From positions 25,098,781 through 25,162,780 of the forward strand of contig CM077664.1 of assembly GCA_039707655.1 (NCBI GenBank): DNA of 64,000 nucleotides, written 5' to 3'. The position numbers and the translations under genes are program-made. Below, one piece after another: positions 12,081 to 24,950 of this stretch (position 1 is its first letter; each line of letters opens with the position of its first letter). The stretch comes from Elymus sibiricus. Taxonomy: Eukaryota; Streptophyta; Magnoliopsida; Poales; Poaceae. The notes beneath the pieces were generated by a model. That model was not told where the DNA came from, made no database searches, and saw only the letters and a list, made by a program, of their open reading frames with translations.

Positions 12081-13250
12081 AGTTGGTATCAGAGCCGACT
12101 GCCTGTAGGAATCCCCCTTTCCAACTCCTTGGCCGAAGTTGAGTCTAGTCTTTCAAAAACTGTTTTGCTAACATGGCTGTGTGGCTTACGGGATTCTGAT
12201 CTTTTATTCCTCTTCCTTACTCTGGGATTCTGATCTCTCTTCTTTTCGGGTTAAAGATTTTGCTAACTTTAACATTAGGTTCACGTGACCACTTCCTCCC
12301 GGAGAGCCCTTCATTCCAGATGATCGCCTGTTTCACCAGAAGGTTCTGAAGATACTCTTCGATGTTTTTCCGAGAACCCTTTCTGCCTACTGCCTTGCAG
12401 TTCCTTTCCTGCATGAATACACCTACAGATAAGTCCTCACAATTACCGGGGATCCGTTCATCCCCAGTTGTTCATGTGTTTCACAAAATTCTTCGAAATG
12501 CTATTCGATCTTCCGAAATCCTCTGCAACCTATTGCTTTGGAATGTCTTGCCTGGTTGCATTATGGCTAATTCCATACGTCTAGTAATCTTTGTTGACAT
12601 CCCTTGTCTTAGCCATTTTGAGACCCTTGATTCAATATGCTGCGAATGCTCGCAACCATCAGTCGAATCCTAGAATTCATCCTTCCGGCTCAGACGTCAT
12701 TTTGGACATGAGTTGGTTCTCGGCCAATAAATTTGCCATCGATTGTGCCCCTAAGTCTATTCCACTTATCCATCCTTGATCAGAGCATCTGCTTCTGATC
12801 CACCGATTCGGAAATCATAATTCCTTTGTAGTTAAGCGTCAAAGTATTCAGTTGTTTCTATAATCTGGTGCCTTTGCATTCCTTTTTCTTCTGATTGAGT
12901 ACCGATACTCACCTCAGATCCTTGTGTACCGCCAACTCCTTTGTTGGATTAATATCCGACCCTGTCCTTCACATTCAAGGTTCTGTGAGCTCTTTCCCTG
13001 ATACATAATGCCTTTGGTAAAATGTTACTGGGAAACTTAAACTTAATCTTGTCATCCCTAGACTACCGGTTACATCCTTATCATGCTACCTTTGACCGTG
13101 CTACCTTGCCCCTCTTGGTGCACGAATTCTTCAAACCGTGAGCAAGGCTCACGTCGAGTTTCCAACATCGTTTTGATGTCTTGAAAAGCAAGTCCGATTC
13201 CGAGCTTGCATTTTATCTGTTATTCCCATCACTTTCCATTTCACCATTCC
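12081..13250 (+). pseudogene. Decayed interior of element B
   Basis: The stretch contains no intact gene. The peptide read at 12693-12776 (DVILDMSWFSANKFAIDCA) resembles the DVILGMDWL segment between protease and reverse transcriptase of chromodomain Gypsy elements. This shows that a pol gene once lay here, now shortened and saturated with changes. It ends abruptly at the TGTAACACCC start of element C. Confidence 0.55.
12083..12096 (+). other. Primer-binding site of element B
   Basis: TTGGTATCAGAGCC lies two bases after the LTR end. It matches the initiator-methionine tRNA type PBS used by many plant Gypsy elements. Confidence 0.8.
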
Positions 13251-14330
13251 TGTAACACCCTGGATTTTGCCTTGTTCTTTTATTTGGACTTATTTAGATT
13301 TATTGAATGTTTTATTTGCAATTGGGTTTTCCAGTCATTTCTTTTGGACTTGTCACTTGGATTTATTTTTTGATTTTCTTCCAAGTGGGTTCCTTCATCC
13401 ATAAACTCTCCCTAGAACTCATCCTCTCATAATAATGCCATTGGGTATTTTTATTTAATGGCATTATGCCCTTTTTCTCTCTGAAAATGCCTCTTTTCTC
13501 ACTAAGCTCTTAAGCAAACCCTATTTTTATTGCTCAGAAAAATCCTAGAAAATTCCCAAATATTCTTTGGGACATGCCTCACCTTCCTATGCAAAAATAT
13601 CCCATGGTCATTTGGAAAATTTCAGCCCAGGAAAATATTTTTGCTTCTGGACAGAAAGGTCACTTTGTGAAGCAACTATATTATTCCTTGATCTTTTTAA
13701 TCTGAATTTTTTACCACTTAATGACCTTCCTAAGTAATGCTTAAACGCCTAAAACCAGCCCTAGAATCTCAGCCGTTTGTCCCCAGCTTTTGGAGGAAGT
13801 TTCTGTCCAAAAACTTTTGCGCTTGCTCTTGTCACCTCCAATGCACCATTTGGCAAGCCTAGCGCATTTCTACGCAAAGCTTTGAGGGGACAACACCGTA
13901 GACATGGTGTGGCAGCGCCGAAAGCCACCCCCGTGCCAATGCACGCGGTGACCGCGCGTGCGCAAGGTGTTCGACGGGTCTCTCGCCGCGCTCTGCACGT
14001 CGGGTCCTCTCGGCCGCCGTCCATCCAACCTCCTCGCGCCACCGCAGCTTGTCCAATCCACTCAGCGCACACCCATTCATCCCCCCAGCCCCTCTCTGAC
14101 CTCCTCCGTTGCTGGTAGCCCGCACGCCGGAAGCCGCCACGGCACTAGCGGTCGGCACAGTGGCTTGCATGCGCGCTCTGTTCCTCCTTAGTGCGCTTGC
14201 GCCCGCATGCGCGTGCAAGCACTATGCTTGGCTTCTCCCGCGTCGTCCCCTAGCTCGCCTGAGCTCCAGCCGCCCCCAGGTCGCCCTCCCGCACAGCTCC
14301 GGCGACGCCCGAAACCTACCTCGCCTCTCC

Positions 14331-14340
14331 CTATAAATAG
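14331..14340 (+). promoter_or_regulatory. TATA box of 5' LTR of C
   Basis: CTATAAATAG in a GC-rich setting is a strong plant TATA box. Transcription would start about 30 bases downstream, so the palindrome cluster at 15853 would lie in the RNA leader. Confidence 0.7.
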
Positions 14341-15852
14341 AGCTTCCCTCTGCTCGTTCTAACCATCCCAACCTACCTCACCTCTCTCAAATCGACCTCC
14401 TACAGCTGCTGGCACTGCTCCTAGCACTAACCCTAGCCCACCGCAGCTCGAACCACTGCCACCACTGAGACCGCATCAACCTCCTGAGCACGACGGTACC
14501 AAGGGCTCACTAGATTGTCGCCGGAATCGTCAACTCCGATCAGCTCCGCCGCCGCCGTCTCTGGAGAGGATCGCCGCGACGCCGTCTGACCACCCCTGTC
14601 TGTGTTTCGGGTATGTGCATGACCGTCTCGACGAGCTGAACCCATCCCCCTCATCTCCGTTGATTGCCGACGTCTCCTCGCCGGAGAAACGCCGACGACA
14701 GCGCCGCCGCCCTCTGTTTCTCTCTCTCTCTGTTTAACCCAGACACCACGGCCCCACCTGTCATTCTCTCTCCCTCACCCGAACCGGTACATAAGTGGAG
14801 ACGTATTCTTCGAATACGCCTTCGACGTGGCCTGTTCTGGTTTTTATTTTAAATAGAAATTTTGACCAGAAACTATCCAACTTTGACCAGCTATAACTTT
14901 AAATCTATAAGTCCAAATGAGATGATTCTTTTTGCTACTGGTTTGTAAAATTCCAAAGTTTCTGTATGCCAAATTTCGGAATTTTTCTTGCTGTTGAGAA
15001 TTTCTGGTGCAATAAACAGTGTTATGTGACATTTTATTTTTGCATTTAAATTATTTTCAGAAGCTTCTAATTGTGTTGGAGAAGACCAGGAGTACTGTGA
15101 CACTCCTCTGAACCAAGGCAAGCCACAACATTCATATGCAAGGATGGCATTGCAATGACTTGGTTTAATTTAATTAAATTCATCCTTTAATCACTATTTA
15201 AAATAATTTGCTAGATAAATCTTGTTGCATAAACTTTGTTCTGTTATGCTGATAATTTTTGCAGTAGGTTACATGCTTTCTTGCTAGTATGTAGTAGGTA
15301 TCATGGCATATACTCATATGACAACATGATGCATTTGTTATTCATGACCGTGACCCGTGCACCCATTCATTCACTATGGCTCGAATCATTTTCTTTTCAA
15401 GTTAAAGTTGATAATAACCCAACTTGAACATGCTGTTGATCGAGTCATGGTGCCACCGAATCGAGCTCACCAGTGCAACCACACTTGCCTGGATGGAGAG
15501 GCCCTAATGCTGTCTATTGTCATGCCTCTCGCCGGTGCCTCCTACGAGGGAAGGTTGTGCTCTGGTGCTACCCTGGCCCGGTAGGCAGTCATAACCTTGA
15601 GGACCCAAGTTTTGATGGTACCGAGGTCCCCGTTTGGGACAGTTTTGATGTTTGGCCACGACGGTGGAAGCCACAGAGGTGGCAGATGTCACGTGTTGAA
15701 ATCAGGGTCACCCAGGACATAGCCCAAAGGGGAGTGTGTCGGTGTGGCCGGGAGAGTGTCATGCAATAGATTGGTTTTGTCGGAATGTCGTTGGTCCACC
15801 CGAATGGGAGCACGAGGCCATGAATTCCGTAGTGTGGGTACAGTGTACTAAC

Positions 15853-15900
15853 CTCTGCAGAGTGTATAATCTATCGATAGCCGCGTCCTCGGATATGGAC
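15853..15900 (+). other. Palindrome cluster in 5' LTR of C
   Basis: CTCTGCAGAG (15853-15862), CTATCGATAG (15871-15880) and GTCC...GGAC (15885-15888 with 15897-15900). The middle palindrome is two bases shorter than in A and B but still self-complementary. Confidence 0.7.
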
Positions 15901-16209
15901 ACAGTTCGTAGTAGGTCACACCGTGGGTCAACAGGTATAATTAACTTGCACACTAAGATTCACAAGATTGCACATGCCAAAATGGTGATTGAGGATCACC
16001 ATGAAAGGTATGGATGTGATTCAGTAAGGATCACGTTGGCAAGTTATAAACGGTGGTTACGCGGTAACCCCGAGATGGTAAGTTGGTCCCGAGGACCATG
16101 GCAATGGTTCACGCACATCTCATGTTGTAGTAGTATCATGCCCATGCATTAAAACTGTTAAATGCCTTGTTATTGTTTGTCGCACTTGTTTTGTTTGCTG
16201 TGAGCTTGC

Positions 16210-16228
16210 GAGTACATTCAAAGTACTC
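16210..16228 (+). other. Conserved stem-loop in 5' LTR of C
   Basis: GAGTAC - ATTCAAA - GTACTC, a perfect six-base stem, 369 bases before the LTR end. Confidence 0.6.
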
Positions 16229-16602
16229 ACCTGGCTTATCATGCTAGATGCAGAAGAAGCCGTTCAAGGAGTTGATGTTGAGCAGTTTGTCGCGATCTAG
16301 GCCGCGTCCCAGCAGTGTCCCTGTGGAATGGAGGTCCACTACCCCGTCGTTCCGCTGCCGCGTAGTAGTTCCCTTATCATCGAGGCCCCTGCCATGTCTA
16401 CTAAATAATGTACATAAGTGCAGCAGCACCGTGTGTGCCGCTTGGGCTCGCTCATCATGTAAGATGTAAACCTATGTTTCCGCTAAGAGATCAATAAAGT
16501 GGTTGTTTCTGTACCAAGTTGTTGTGTATTGCCAGAAGACTTGATCTCTGGGCTGGCAATGCAAGGTAAACCGGTTGCTCTGAGCCGGGGTGCGACAACG
16601 CT

Positions 16603-16620
16603 TGGTATCAGAGCCAGGTT
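16603..16620 (+). other. Primer-binding site of element C
   Basis: TGGTATCAGAGCCAGGTT begins five bases after the LTR end and fits the initiator-methionine tRNA 3' end. Confidence 0.85.
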
Positions 16621-16766
16621 GACTGTAGGACGCCCTAGACAGCCGACGCGTTAGAAAACGGTAGTTTTAGCCCCTGTAGTGATTTGAGGTGGATTGTGCA
16701 CTTGGGTGTTGCATCGCATGCATATAGTTTGCATTTTATGCTAACCAGCTAATGTTGTGAGTGTAG

Positions 16767-17600
16767 ATGGCACCAGTCCCTTATCCGTACCAGCCTCAGC
16801 CGGCACCTTCCACCTTTCCGCATCTGCTGACCAACGTGTGGCGCCGACTCTACCCCGATGGCGATGACCCCATATACCAGGTGTACCGAGAGCAGCTCGC
16901 CGATGGTGTTTACGAGTATCACGCGGAGGTCATCCTGCACAACAGTACTGTGGTGGGCACATACACTCGCTCCACCAAGAGCTGGACGGCTTCTACACCC
17001 GACCAGGCGGTCCAGTTTGCGGCATTTGAGGCTCTCACTGACTTGCGCTATAACGAGGTTCAAATGCAGACTCACCCAGGTTTCTCCTTCTATCCGTCCC
17101 TGTACGAGTCAGGACAGATCTACGTCCCTTACATTAATCCGGAGTGCGACCGGTCAGCCAGTCACCTGTCTCGCTACATAACAGCGGGATACTTTCTGAT
17201 CACCAGTCTAGCCCCGGAGCTGACCCGCGTTCGAGGTGAGCTAGCTGCCGCTCGATCTGCATTTGCTCCACCTCTGCTTATCCACACATCACTTGTTCCT
17301 CTAGCTACATTACCTCCACCCACACCAGTGATCCCCACACCCTCCCAGAGTAGCTCAGGCACTTCGGTAGTGACTCCCCACGAGTCCCCAGCCCAGTGGG
17401 CTATGCTTCTTGCTACCCCAGCCGCTCCGATGCTACGGAGTCACCCTGCTCCAGACCCTGAGGGAGAGCCTTCCCGTCAGCGTTGTCGTGTTTCCTTTGC
17501 TCCGGATGTATCAGTTATCAGTTCCGGTTCGGAGTCTGACACCGAGGAGACACCAGCAGGACCGTCAGTGTGCCAGTGCGATCCCGGTCGTCGCATGTAG
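16767..17600 (+). CDS. Extra ORF of element C upstream of gag (277 aa), dsRNA-binding-like segment
   Basis: This intact reading frame lies between the PBS and gag, on the same strand, and ends 228 bases before the gag start. It is not gag: it has no gag domain or zinc knuckle. Residues about 19-92 read as a helix, then DPIYQVY, a V-rich strand (YEYHAEVILHN), GTYTRS and a helix AVQFAAFEALTDL. This order of short motifs resembles a double-stranded RNA binding domain with its closing AA..AL helix. The basic KKxxAK patch of true dsRBDs is not present, so the match is structural guesswork. The C-terminal half is rich in Pro, Ser and Thr, with an acidic SGSESDTEE patch near the end. Extra ORFs of unknown role occur in several plant Gypsy lineages. 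It stays open while gag-pol next to it is broken five times. Confidence 0.6.
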   Translation: MAPVPYPYQPQPAPSTFPHLLTNVWRRLYPDGDDPIYQVYREQLADGVYEYHAEVILHNSTVVGTYTRSTKSWTASTPDQAVQFAAFEALTDLRYNEVQMQTHPGFSFYPSLYESGQIYVPYINPECDRSASHLSRYITAGYFLITSLAPELTRVRGELAAARSAFAPPLLIHTSLVPLATLPPPTPVIPTPSQSSSGTSVVTPHESPAQWAMLLATPAAPMLRSHPAPDPEGEPSRQRCRVSFAPDVSVISSGSESDTEETPAGPSVCQCDPGRRM

Positions 17601-17827
17601 ATGAGGATGATGTGGTGTTTCGTTGTATGCATGTAGTGGTACTATCCATGTTGTTACCTTGCTATGTATGCTGGATGGTGTATTGTATAATTATGTTGCT
17701 TTCTGTTATTCGCTTTGGCTTTTCTCGATTTCTTTTCCGGGTTTGTTGCTTCACCTCCCTATTTTGCTTGTTTTCCCCTAATGGATGTTGCTCATCTCGA
17801 TGCTTCGTATTGGGAAACATATATAGG

Positions 17828-20800
17828 ATGACAAGGTGTGGCAGTAACTGTCATGGTGGCGACGACACTCCAGTTCGTCGATCCGCCAGGCAAGCAGGAC
17901 ATTCTCCGGAACCATATCAGCCACCACCTCCTGCACCTCAAGCACCCACAACAGAACAGATTATGCGGATGTTTGAAGAGAAGAGGAACCAAGATCTGAT
18001 GGAATTCTTGAGGAGCATGCAGACTGTGGTTGGGCAGAATAATCACAATGGTAATCACTCCAAGCTGTCAAACTTTCAGAGGACCAAACCGCCGAGTTTC
18101 AGTCAAGCAATAGAACCGATGGAAGCCGATGATTGGTTGAGGACTATTGAGAAGAAGCTGGAAATTGCTCGCACAGAAGATGCTGACAAGGTGCCCTTCG
18201 CCACTCATTATCTTGAAGGACCAGCTGCTATATGGTGGGACAATGCCAAAGAGATGTGGCCCGTTGAAGACGAGATTACTTGGGAAAAATTAAAAGACCA
18301 ATTCCGCAAGTACCATATTCCTGCTGGCATCATGAAGGTCAAGCAGCGAGAATTTCTCACTCTTACCCAAGGAACCTCGACTGTAAGTGAATATTTAAAC
18401 AAGTTCAATCATTTGGCCCGTTACTCCACTCATGATGTGGCCACTGAAGAACGGAAGATAGATAGGTTCCTCGGAGTCTCAATCTTACCCTCCGATGTGC
18501 ACTCAGCATGCTGGATTTCCCCGACTTCCAAACCTTGGTAAACAAGGCACTCATTGCCGAAAGGGAACACAAACTGGTTAATGATCATAAGACTGCCTTT
18601 GAAGACCGCAAACACAAGTTTGAACCCAAGAAGGAAGGGCAAGTTTTTCAGAAGGTTCGTACTTGGCAGCAACCTCAGTTCGAGTTCAAGCAGACCTGGC
18701 AGCAGGGGAACATCAAGAATGAAAGTCAGATCAAGACTATGGTCGCCAAGCCAAATAAGGAAGACTGTCAGCGTAACAATGCCTGTTTCACCTGCGGACA
18801 GACTGGGCATTACGCTAGGCAGTGTCCCAAGAGCGGCAAGGCACAAGCCAACCTGAAACCTCAAGTCAATTACGTGGGGCAATTCCCCAAATGGAGATAC
18901 ATTCAAGGGCAAGTTCATCATATCTCCGCTGAAGAAGCCGCCGAAGTCCCCGAGGTGGTCATTAGTATGTTTCCTGTTAATGACATACCTACCACAATTT
19001 TATTCGATTCCGGGGCTTCCCATTCTTTTATTTCGCAGAGTTTTATTGCCCGACATCGCATTCCCTATACTCTTTTGGACAAAGCTATGGTGGTACAGTC
19101 CCCCGGATCCATGCTCAAGACAAATATTGTATGCCGAGGATTGAAAATATCAATATATGGAGTCATCTTCCCCGCATCACTGGTATCCATTGAGTTTCCC
19201 ACCTTGGATATTATTTTGGGGATGGATTGGTTGACAAGACACCAGGTCTGTATAACTGCGCAACAAGAGAAGTCACACTCATAAATCCCTCGGGTCAGTT
19301 CGCCCGATTCTATGCTGGTCGAGCCATACCGAAGAAAGGAATGGTTTATGCAGCCGTCGCCACAGAAATGAATCTAGTCCCAGTGGTCTGTGAGTTCCCA
19401 GATGTGTTTCCAGATGAATTGCCAGGCATGCCACCTGACCGGGAGCTGGAATTTTCTATTGAGCTTGTACCCGGAACAACACCAATTTACAAGAAATATT
19501 ATCGAATGCCTTTGTCTGAACTAGTGGAGTTGAAGAAGCAATTGGATGAGATGCTCCAAAAAGGATATATTCGCCCCAGCTCATCTCCTTGGGGTGCACC
19601 TGCAATATTCGTGGGCAAGAAAGACGGAAGTCTTCGGATGTGTGTTGACTATCGTGCTCTCAATGATGTCACCATCAAGAATAAATACCCGCTGCCCAGG
19701 ATTGATGATTTGTTCGATCAACTCAGCGGAGGTCAAGTGTTCTCCAAGATCGACTTGCGCACCGGGTACCACCAGCTGAAAATCAGAAAAGAAGATATCC
19801 CTAAGACAGCATTCACCACAAGATACGGGTTGTACGAGTATACGGTCATGTCATTTGGATTGACCAACGCTCCTGCATTCTTCATGCACATGATGAACAA
19901 GGTGTTCATGGACTTCTTGGACAAGTTCGTAGTGGTGTTCATTGATGACATCCTCATATATTCCAAAAGTGAAGAGGAGCACAAGCAACATCTCCGAGCA
20001 GTGTTGGAACGGTTACGCGCTCATCAACTCCACGCCAAGTTCAGCAAATGCGAATTTTGGCTAAAAGAAGTGGGATTCCTTGGGCATACCCTTTCCGCTC
20101 AAGGAGTGGCCGTGGACCAAAGCAAAGTCACCGAAGTTCTGAAGCGGAAGACACCTGTTTCAGTAACAGAAATCAGATGTTTCTTGGGTCTAGCAGGCTA
20201 TTACCGTCGTATCATTGAAGGCTTCTCAAAGATTGCCAAGCCAATGACTGAACTACTTAAGAAGAATCAGAAGTTGATATGAACCGAAGCATGTGAGAAC
20301 AGTTTCAATGAGCTCAAGACCCGTTTGACTACCGCTCCAGTGCTGACTCTACCAGACATCTACCGGAGCTTCGACATCTATTGCGATGCATCTAGGCGTG
20401 GCACTGGCTGTGTACTTATGCAAGATGGAAAGGTCGTAGCCTACGCATCAAGACAGCTCCGACCCCATGAGGAGAACTACCCTACACATGACTTAGAGAT
20501 GGCAGCAGTGGTCCACGCCTTAAAGATTTGGAGGCATTATATCATAGGGAATCGATGCCAAATCTACACCGACCACAAAAGTCTCAAGTATATATTCACA
20601 CAACCGGACTTGAATCTCCGGCAAAGAAGATGGCTTGAGTTGGTCAAAGATTATGACCTGGGTATCAACTACCACCCAGGAAAGGCAAATGTGGTTGCCG
20701 ATGCCCTCAGTCACAAACCGGCTACCGCAAACTCATTAATCGAGCGTTTGCACCCAGCAATTCAAGAAGAAATAGCTCAGCTCAATATGATTTTGTGTGA

Positions 20801-22322
20801 TGCGATCTGCTCGGTTACCTTGGAAGTAACCCCTACCTTGGAAGACGAAATTCGAAAGGCTCAACCTGGTGACCCAATGTTACTAAAGATGATGGCTCAA
20901 GTACGAGAAGGGAAGACACCAGATTTCAACATTGATGACAAAGGAACACTCCGATTTCGTGATCGAGTCTGTGTACCGGACCTTGGAGAATTAAAGCAGC
21001 AGATCCTGAAGGAAGCTCATGAGTCCGCATACTCTATTCATCCTGGAGGTATGAAAATGTATCAAGATTTGAAGCAGACCTTCTGGTGGGAAGGTATGAA
21101 GAAAGATATCGCCTATTACATCGCCTGTTGTGATATATGCAACAAGGTGAAGGCAGAACACCAGAAACCAGCCGGTCTACTTCAACTTTTACCTGTTCCA
21201 CAATGGAAGTGGGATGATATCTGCATGGACTTCATCGTGGGATTACCCAGAACCCCACGAGGCAACAATGCCATATGGGTCGTGGTCGACATGCTCACCA
21301 AGGTGGCCCACTTCATTCCAATAAAGACAACCTACCGTGCAGACCAACTCGCTCAACTCTATATGTCCAGGATTGTCAGTCTACCTGGAGTACCCAGAAC
21401 TACCACGTCAGACCGAGGATCTCTGTTTACCTCGGCCTTTTGGCTACGTCTACACCAAGCCTTGGGAACCGCCTTGAAGCACAGCACCGCTTATCACCCT
21501 CAAACAGATGGGCAGACAGAGCGAGTAAATCAAATTTTGGAAGAAATGCTTTGAGCGTACGCTCTTGCTCACGGACCCAAATGGGAAGACAGCCTGCCAT
21601 ACGCGGAGTTTTCTTACAACAACGGCTATCAGACTAGTCTCAAAATGTCACCTTTTGAGGCTCTATATGGGCGTAAGTGTCGTACCCCGCTGAACTGGTC
21701 TCAGACAGGAGACAGCCGAATCTTCGGGACTGATCTGGTGATGGAAGCAGAAAAGCAAGTCAAAGAAATTCGAGAAAGACTACAAGTGGCAAAATGTCGT
21801 CAGAAAAGTTACTATGACTCAAAGCATAGGCAGATCAGCTTCGAACCAGGTGAATATGCATATCTCCGAGTTACCCCTATGAAAGGAGACAAGAGGTTTC
21901 ATACTCGGGGAAAACTTGCACCAAGATATATCGGTCCATTTCCAGTTATGACCAGAGTGGTCCAAGTGGCCTATTAGTTGGAATTGCCTGCCGAGCTATC
22001 CGAGGTTCATGATGTGTTCCACGTATCTCAGCTACGGAAATGCATCGCACCACCCGCAAAGCAGGCGGATATGGCAGAACTAGAGCTGGCCAAGGATTTA
22101 ACACATGAGGAGAAACCTTTGCGAATCTTGGAAGAAATGGACAGAGTCACCTGCAGCAAAACTATAAAGTTTTACAAGGTCCAATGGGAGCACCACACTG
22201 AGGACGAAGCCACGTGGGAAAGAGCAGATTTCTTAAGGACTGCATACCCATATTTGTTTCCCGAGCAACCGAATCTCGAGGACGAGATTGATCCTAAGGG
22301 GGGGAGATTTGTAACACCCTAG
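17828..22322 (+). pseudogene. gag-pol polyprotein of element C, Tekay type with chromodomain, broken
   Basis: Gag begins at ATG 17828 and has a retrotransposon gag domain (WWDNAKEMW near 18235) and a CCHC knuckle CFTCGQTGHYARQC (18784-18825). Pol follows in the order protease (FDSGAS, 19003), reverse transcriptase ([10 protein letters not shown] near 19938), RNase H ([11 protein letters not shown], 20355), integrase zinc part (HESAYSIH and CDICNKVK, 21019-21155), integrase core ([23 protein letters not shown]) and a C-terminal chromodomain (ILEEMDRV to DEATWERADF, 22117-22230). Gag and pol are one frame, as usual for this lineage. Damage: single-base deletions near 18473 and 19247; stops TGA 20280-20282, TGA 21552-21554 and TAG 21975-21977. 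The frame ends 13 bases inside the 3' LTR. Confidence 0.9.
22296..22307 (+). other. Polypurine tract of element C
   Basis: AAGGGGGGGAGA lies two bases before the 3' LTR and inside the last codons of pol. Confidence 0.85.
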
Positions 22323-23389
22323 ATTTTGCCTTGTTCTTTTATTTGGACTTATTTGGATTTATTGAATGTTTTATTTGCAATTGGGTTTTCCAGTCATTTC
22401 TTTTAGACTTACCACTTGGATTTATTTTTTGATTTTCTTCCAAGTGGGTTCCTTCATCCATAAACTCTCCCTAGACCTCATCCCTCTCAAAATAATACCA
22501 TTGGGTATTTTTATTTAATGGCATTATGCCCTTTTTCTCTCTGAAAATGCCTCTTTTCTCACTAACTCTTAAGCAACCCCTATTTTTATTGCTCAGAAAA
22601 ATCCTAGAAAATTCCCAAATATTCTTTGGGATATGCCTCACCTTCCTATGCAAAAATATCCCATGGTCATTTGGAAAATTTCAGCCCAGGAAAATATTTT
22701 TGCTTCTGGACAGAAAGGTCAGTTTGTGAAGCAACTATATTATTCCTTGATCTTTTTAATCTGAATTTTTTACCACTTAATGACCTTCCTAAGTAATGCT
22801 TAAACGCCTAAAACCAGCCCTAGAATCTCAGCCGTTTGTCCCCAGCTTTTGGAGGAAGTTTCTGTCCAGAAACTTTTGAGCTTGCTCTTGTCACCTCCAA
22901 TGCACCATTTGGCAAGCCCAGCGCATTTCTATGCAAAGCTTTGAGAGGACAACACCGTAGACATGGTGTGGCAGCGCCGAAAGCCACCCCCGTGCCAGTG
23001 CACGCGGTGACCGCGCGTGCGCAAGGTGTTCGAGGGGTCTCTCGCCGCGCTCTGCACGTCGGGTCCTCTCGGCCGCCGTCCATCCAACCTCCTCGCGCCA
23101 CCGCAGCCTGTCCAATCCACTCAGCGCACACCCATTCATCCCCCCAGCCCCTCTCTGACCTCCTCCGTCGCCGGTAGCCTGCACGCCAGAAGCTGCCACG
23201 GCGCTAGCGGTCGCCACAGTGGCTTGCACGCACGCTCTGTTCCTCCTTAGTGCGCCTGCGCCCGCGTGCGCGTGCAAGCACTATGCTTGGCTTCTCCCGT
23301 GTCGTCCCCTAGCTCGCCTGAGCTCCAGCCGCCCCCAGGTCGCCCTCCCGCACAGCTCCGGCGACGCCCGAAACCTACCTCGCCTCTCC

Positions 23390-23399
23390 CTATAAATAG
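23390..23399 (+). promoter_or_regulatory. TATA box of 3' LTR of C
   Basis: CTATAAATAG is identical to the copy in the 5' LTR. From here transcription could read outward into the CACTA leader at 25696. Confidence 0.6.
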
Positions 23400-24950
23400 A
23401 GCTTCCCTCTGCTCGTTCTAGCCATCCCAACCCACCTCACCTCTCTCAAATCGACCTCCTACAGCTGCTGGCAACACCGGGAAGGACTCTGGCCTTCGAA
23501 CATCGCCGGTGACCGCCGTGGATCCCCCTGCTCCTAGCACTCACCCTAGCCCACCTCAGCTCGAACCACTGCCACCACTGAGACCGCATCAACCTCCTGA
23601 GCACGACGGTACCAAGGGCTCACCAGATTGTCGTCGGAATCGTCGACTCCGATCAGCTCCGCCGCCGCCGTCTCTGGAGAGGATCGCCGCGACGCCGTCT
23701 GACCACCCCTGTCTGTGTTTCGGGTACGTGCATGACCGTCTCGACGAGCTGAACCCATCCCCCTCATCTCCGGTGATCGCCGACGTCTCCTCGCCGGAGA
23801 AACGCCGACGACAGTGCCGCCGCCCTCTGTTTCTCTCTCTCTCTGTTTAACCCTGACACCACGGCCCCACCTGTCATTCTCTCTCCCTCAGCCGAACCGG
23901 TACATAAGTGGAGACGTATTCTTCGAATACGCCTTCGACGTGGCATGTTCTGGTTTTTATTTTAAATAGAAATTTTGACCAGAAACTATCCAACTTTGAC
24001 CAGCTATAACTTTTAATCTATAAGTCCAAATGAGATGATTCTTTTTGCTACTGGTTTGTAAAATTCCATAGTTTCTGTATGCCAAATTTCAGAATTTTTC
24101 TTGCTGTTGAGAATTTCTGGTGCAATAAACAGTGTTATGTGACATTTTCTTTTTGCATTTAAATTATTTTCAGAAGCTTCTAATTGTGTTGGAGAAGACC
24201 AGGAATACTGTGACACTCCTCTGAACCAAGGCAAGCCACAACATTCATATGCAAGGATGGCATTGCAATGACTTGGTTTAATTGAATTAAATTCATCCTT
24301 TAATCACTATTTAAAATAATTTGCTATACAAATCTTGTTGCATAAACTTTGTTCTGTTATGCTGATAATTTGTGAATGCTTTCTTGACCGTGACCCGTTC
24401 ATGGCATATACTCATATGACAACATGATGCATTTGTTATTCATGACCGTGACCCGTGCACCCATTCATTCACTATGGCTCGAATCATTTTCTTTTCAAGC
24501 TAAACTTGATAATAATCCAACTTGAACATGCTGTTGATCGAGTCATGGTGCCACCGAATCGAGCTCACCAGTGCAACCACACTTGCCTGGATGGGGAGGC
24601 CCTAATGCGGTCTATTGTCATGCCTCTCGCCGGTGCCTCCTACGAGGGAAGGTTGTGCTCTGGCGCTGCCCTGGCCCGGTAGGCAGTCATAACCATGAGG
24701 ACCCAAGTTTTGATGGTACCGAGGTCCCCGTTTGGGATAGTTTTGCTGTTTGGCCACGACGGTGGCAGCCACAGAGGTGGCAGATGTCACATGTTGACAT
24801 CAGGGCCACCCAGGACATAGCCCAAAGGGGAGTGTGTCAGAGTGGCCGGGAGAGTGTCATGCAATAGATTGGTTTTGTCGGAATGTCGTTGGTCCACCCG
24901 AATGGGAGCACGAGGCCATGAATTCCGTAGTGTGGGTATAGTGTACTAAC

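Larger units (their letters stand above)
8013..13250 (+). mobile_element. Element B: 5' LTR, PBS and decayed interior of a Gypsy element
   Basis: A 4068 bp LTR (8013-12080) is followed by a methionine-tRNA type primer-binding site and 1.17 kb of decayed interior. The rest is missing where element C begins. B inserted into the minus-strand gag of element I next to its start codon. The five bases before it are CATGG, but the right end is not available for comparison. Confidence 0.8.
13251..16597 (+). repeat. 5' LTR of element C (3347 bp)
   Basis: It opens TGTAACACCC and closes GGGGTGCGACA (the mate closes GGTGCCACA). A GC-rich stretch at 13850-14740 surrounds the TATA box and yields chance reading frames on both strands. 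The region after 14830 is AT-rich and contains the shared TTTGACCAGC-ATAAC block. Confidence 0.92.

Noticed and set aside
13761..14336. Overlapping frames in the GC-rich part of LTR C, repeated at 22820-23277
   Set aside because: Present in both LTRs only because the LTRs are copies. They lie at or just upstream of the LTR TATA box and have no recognisable domain.
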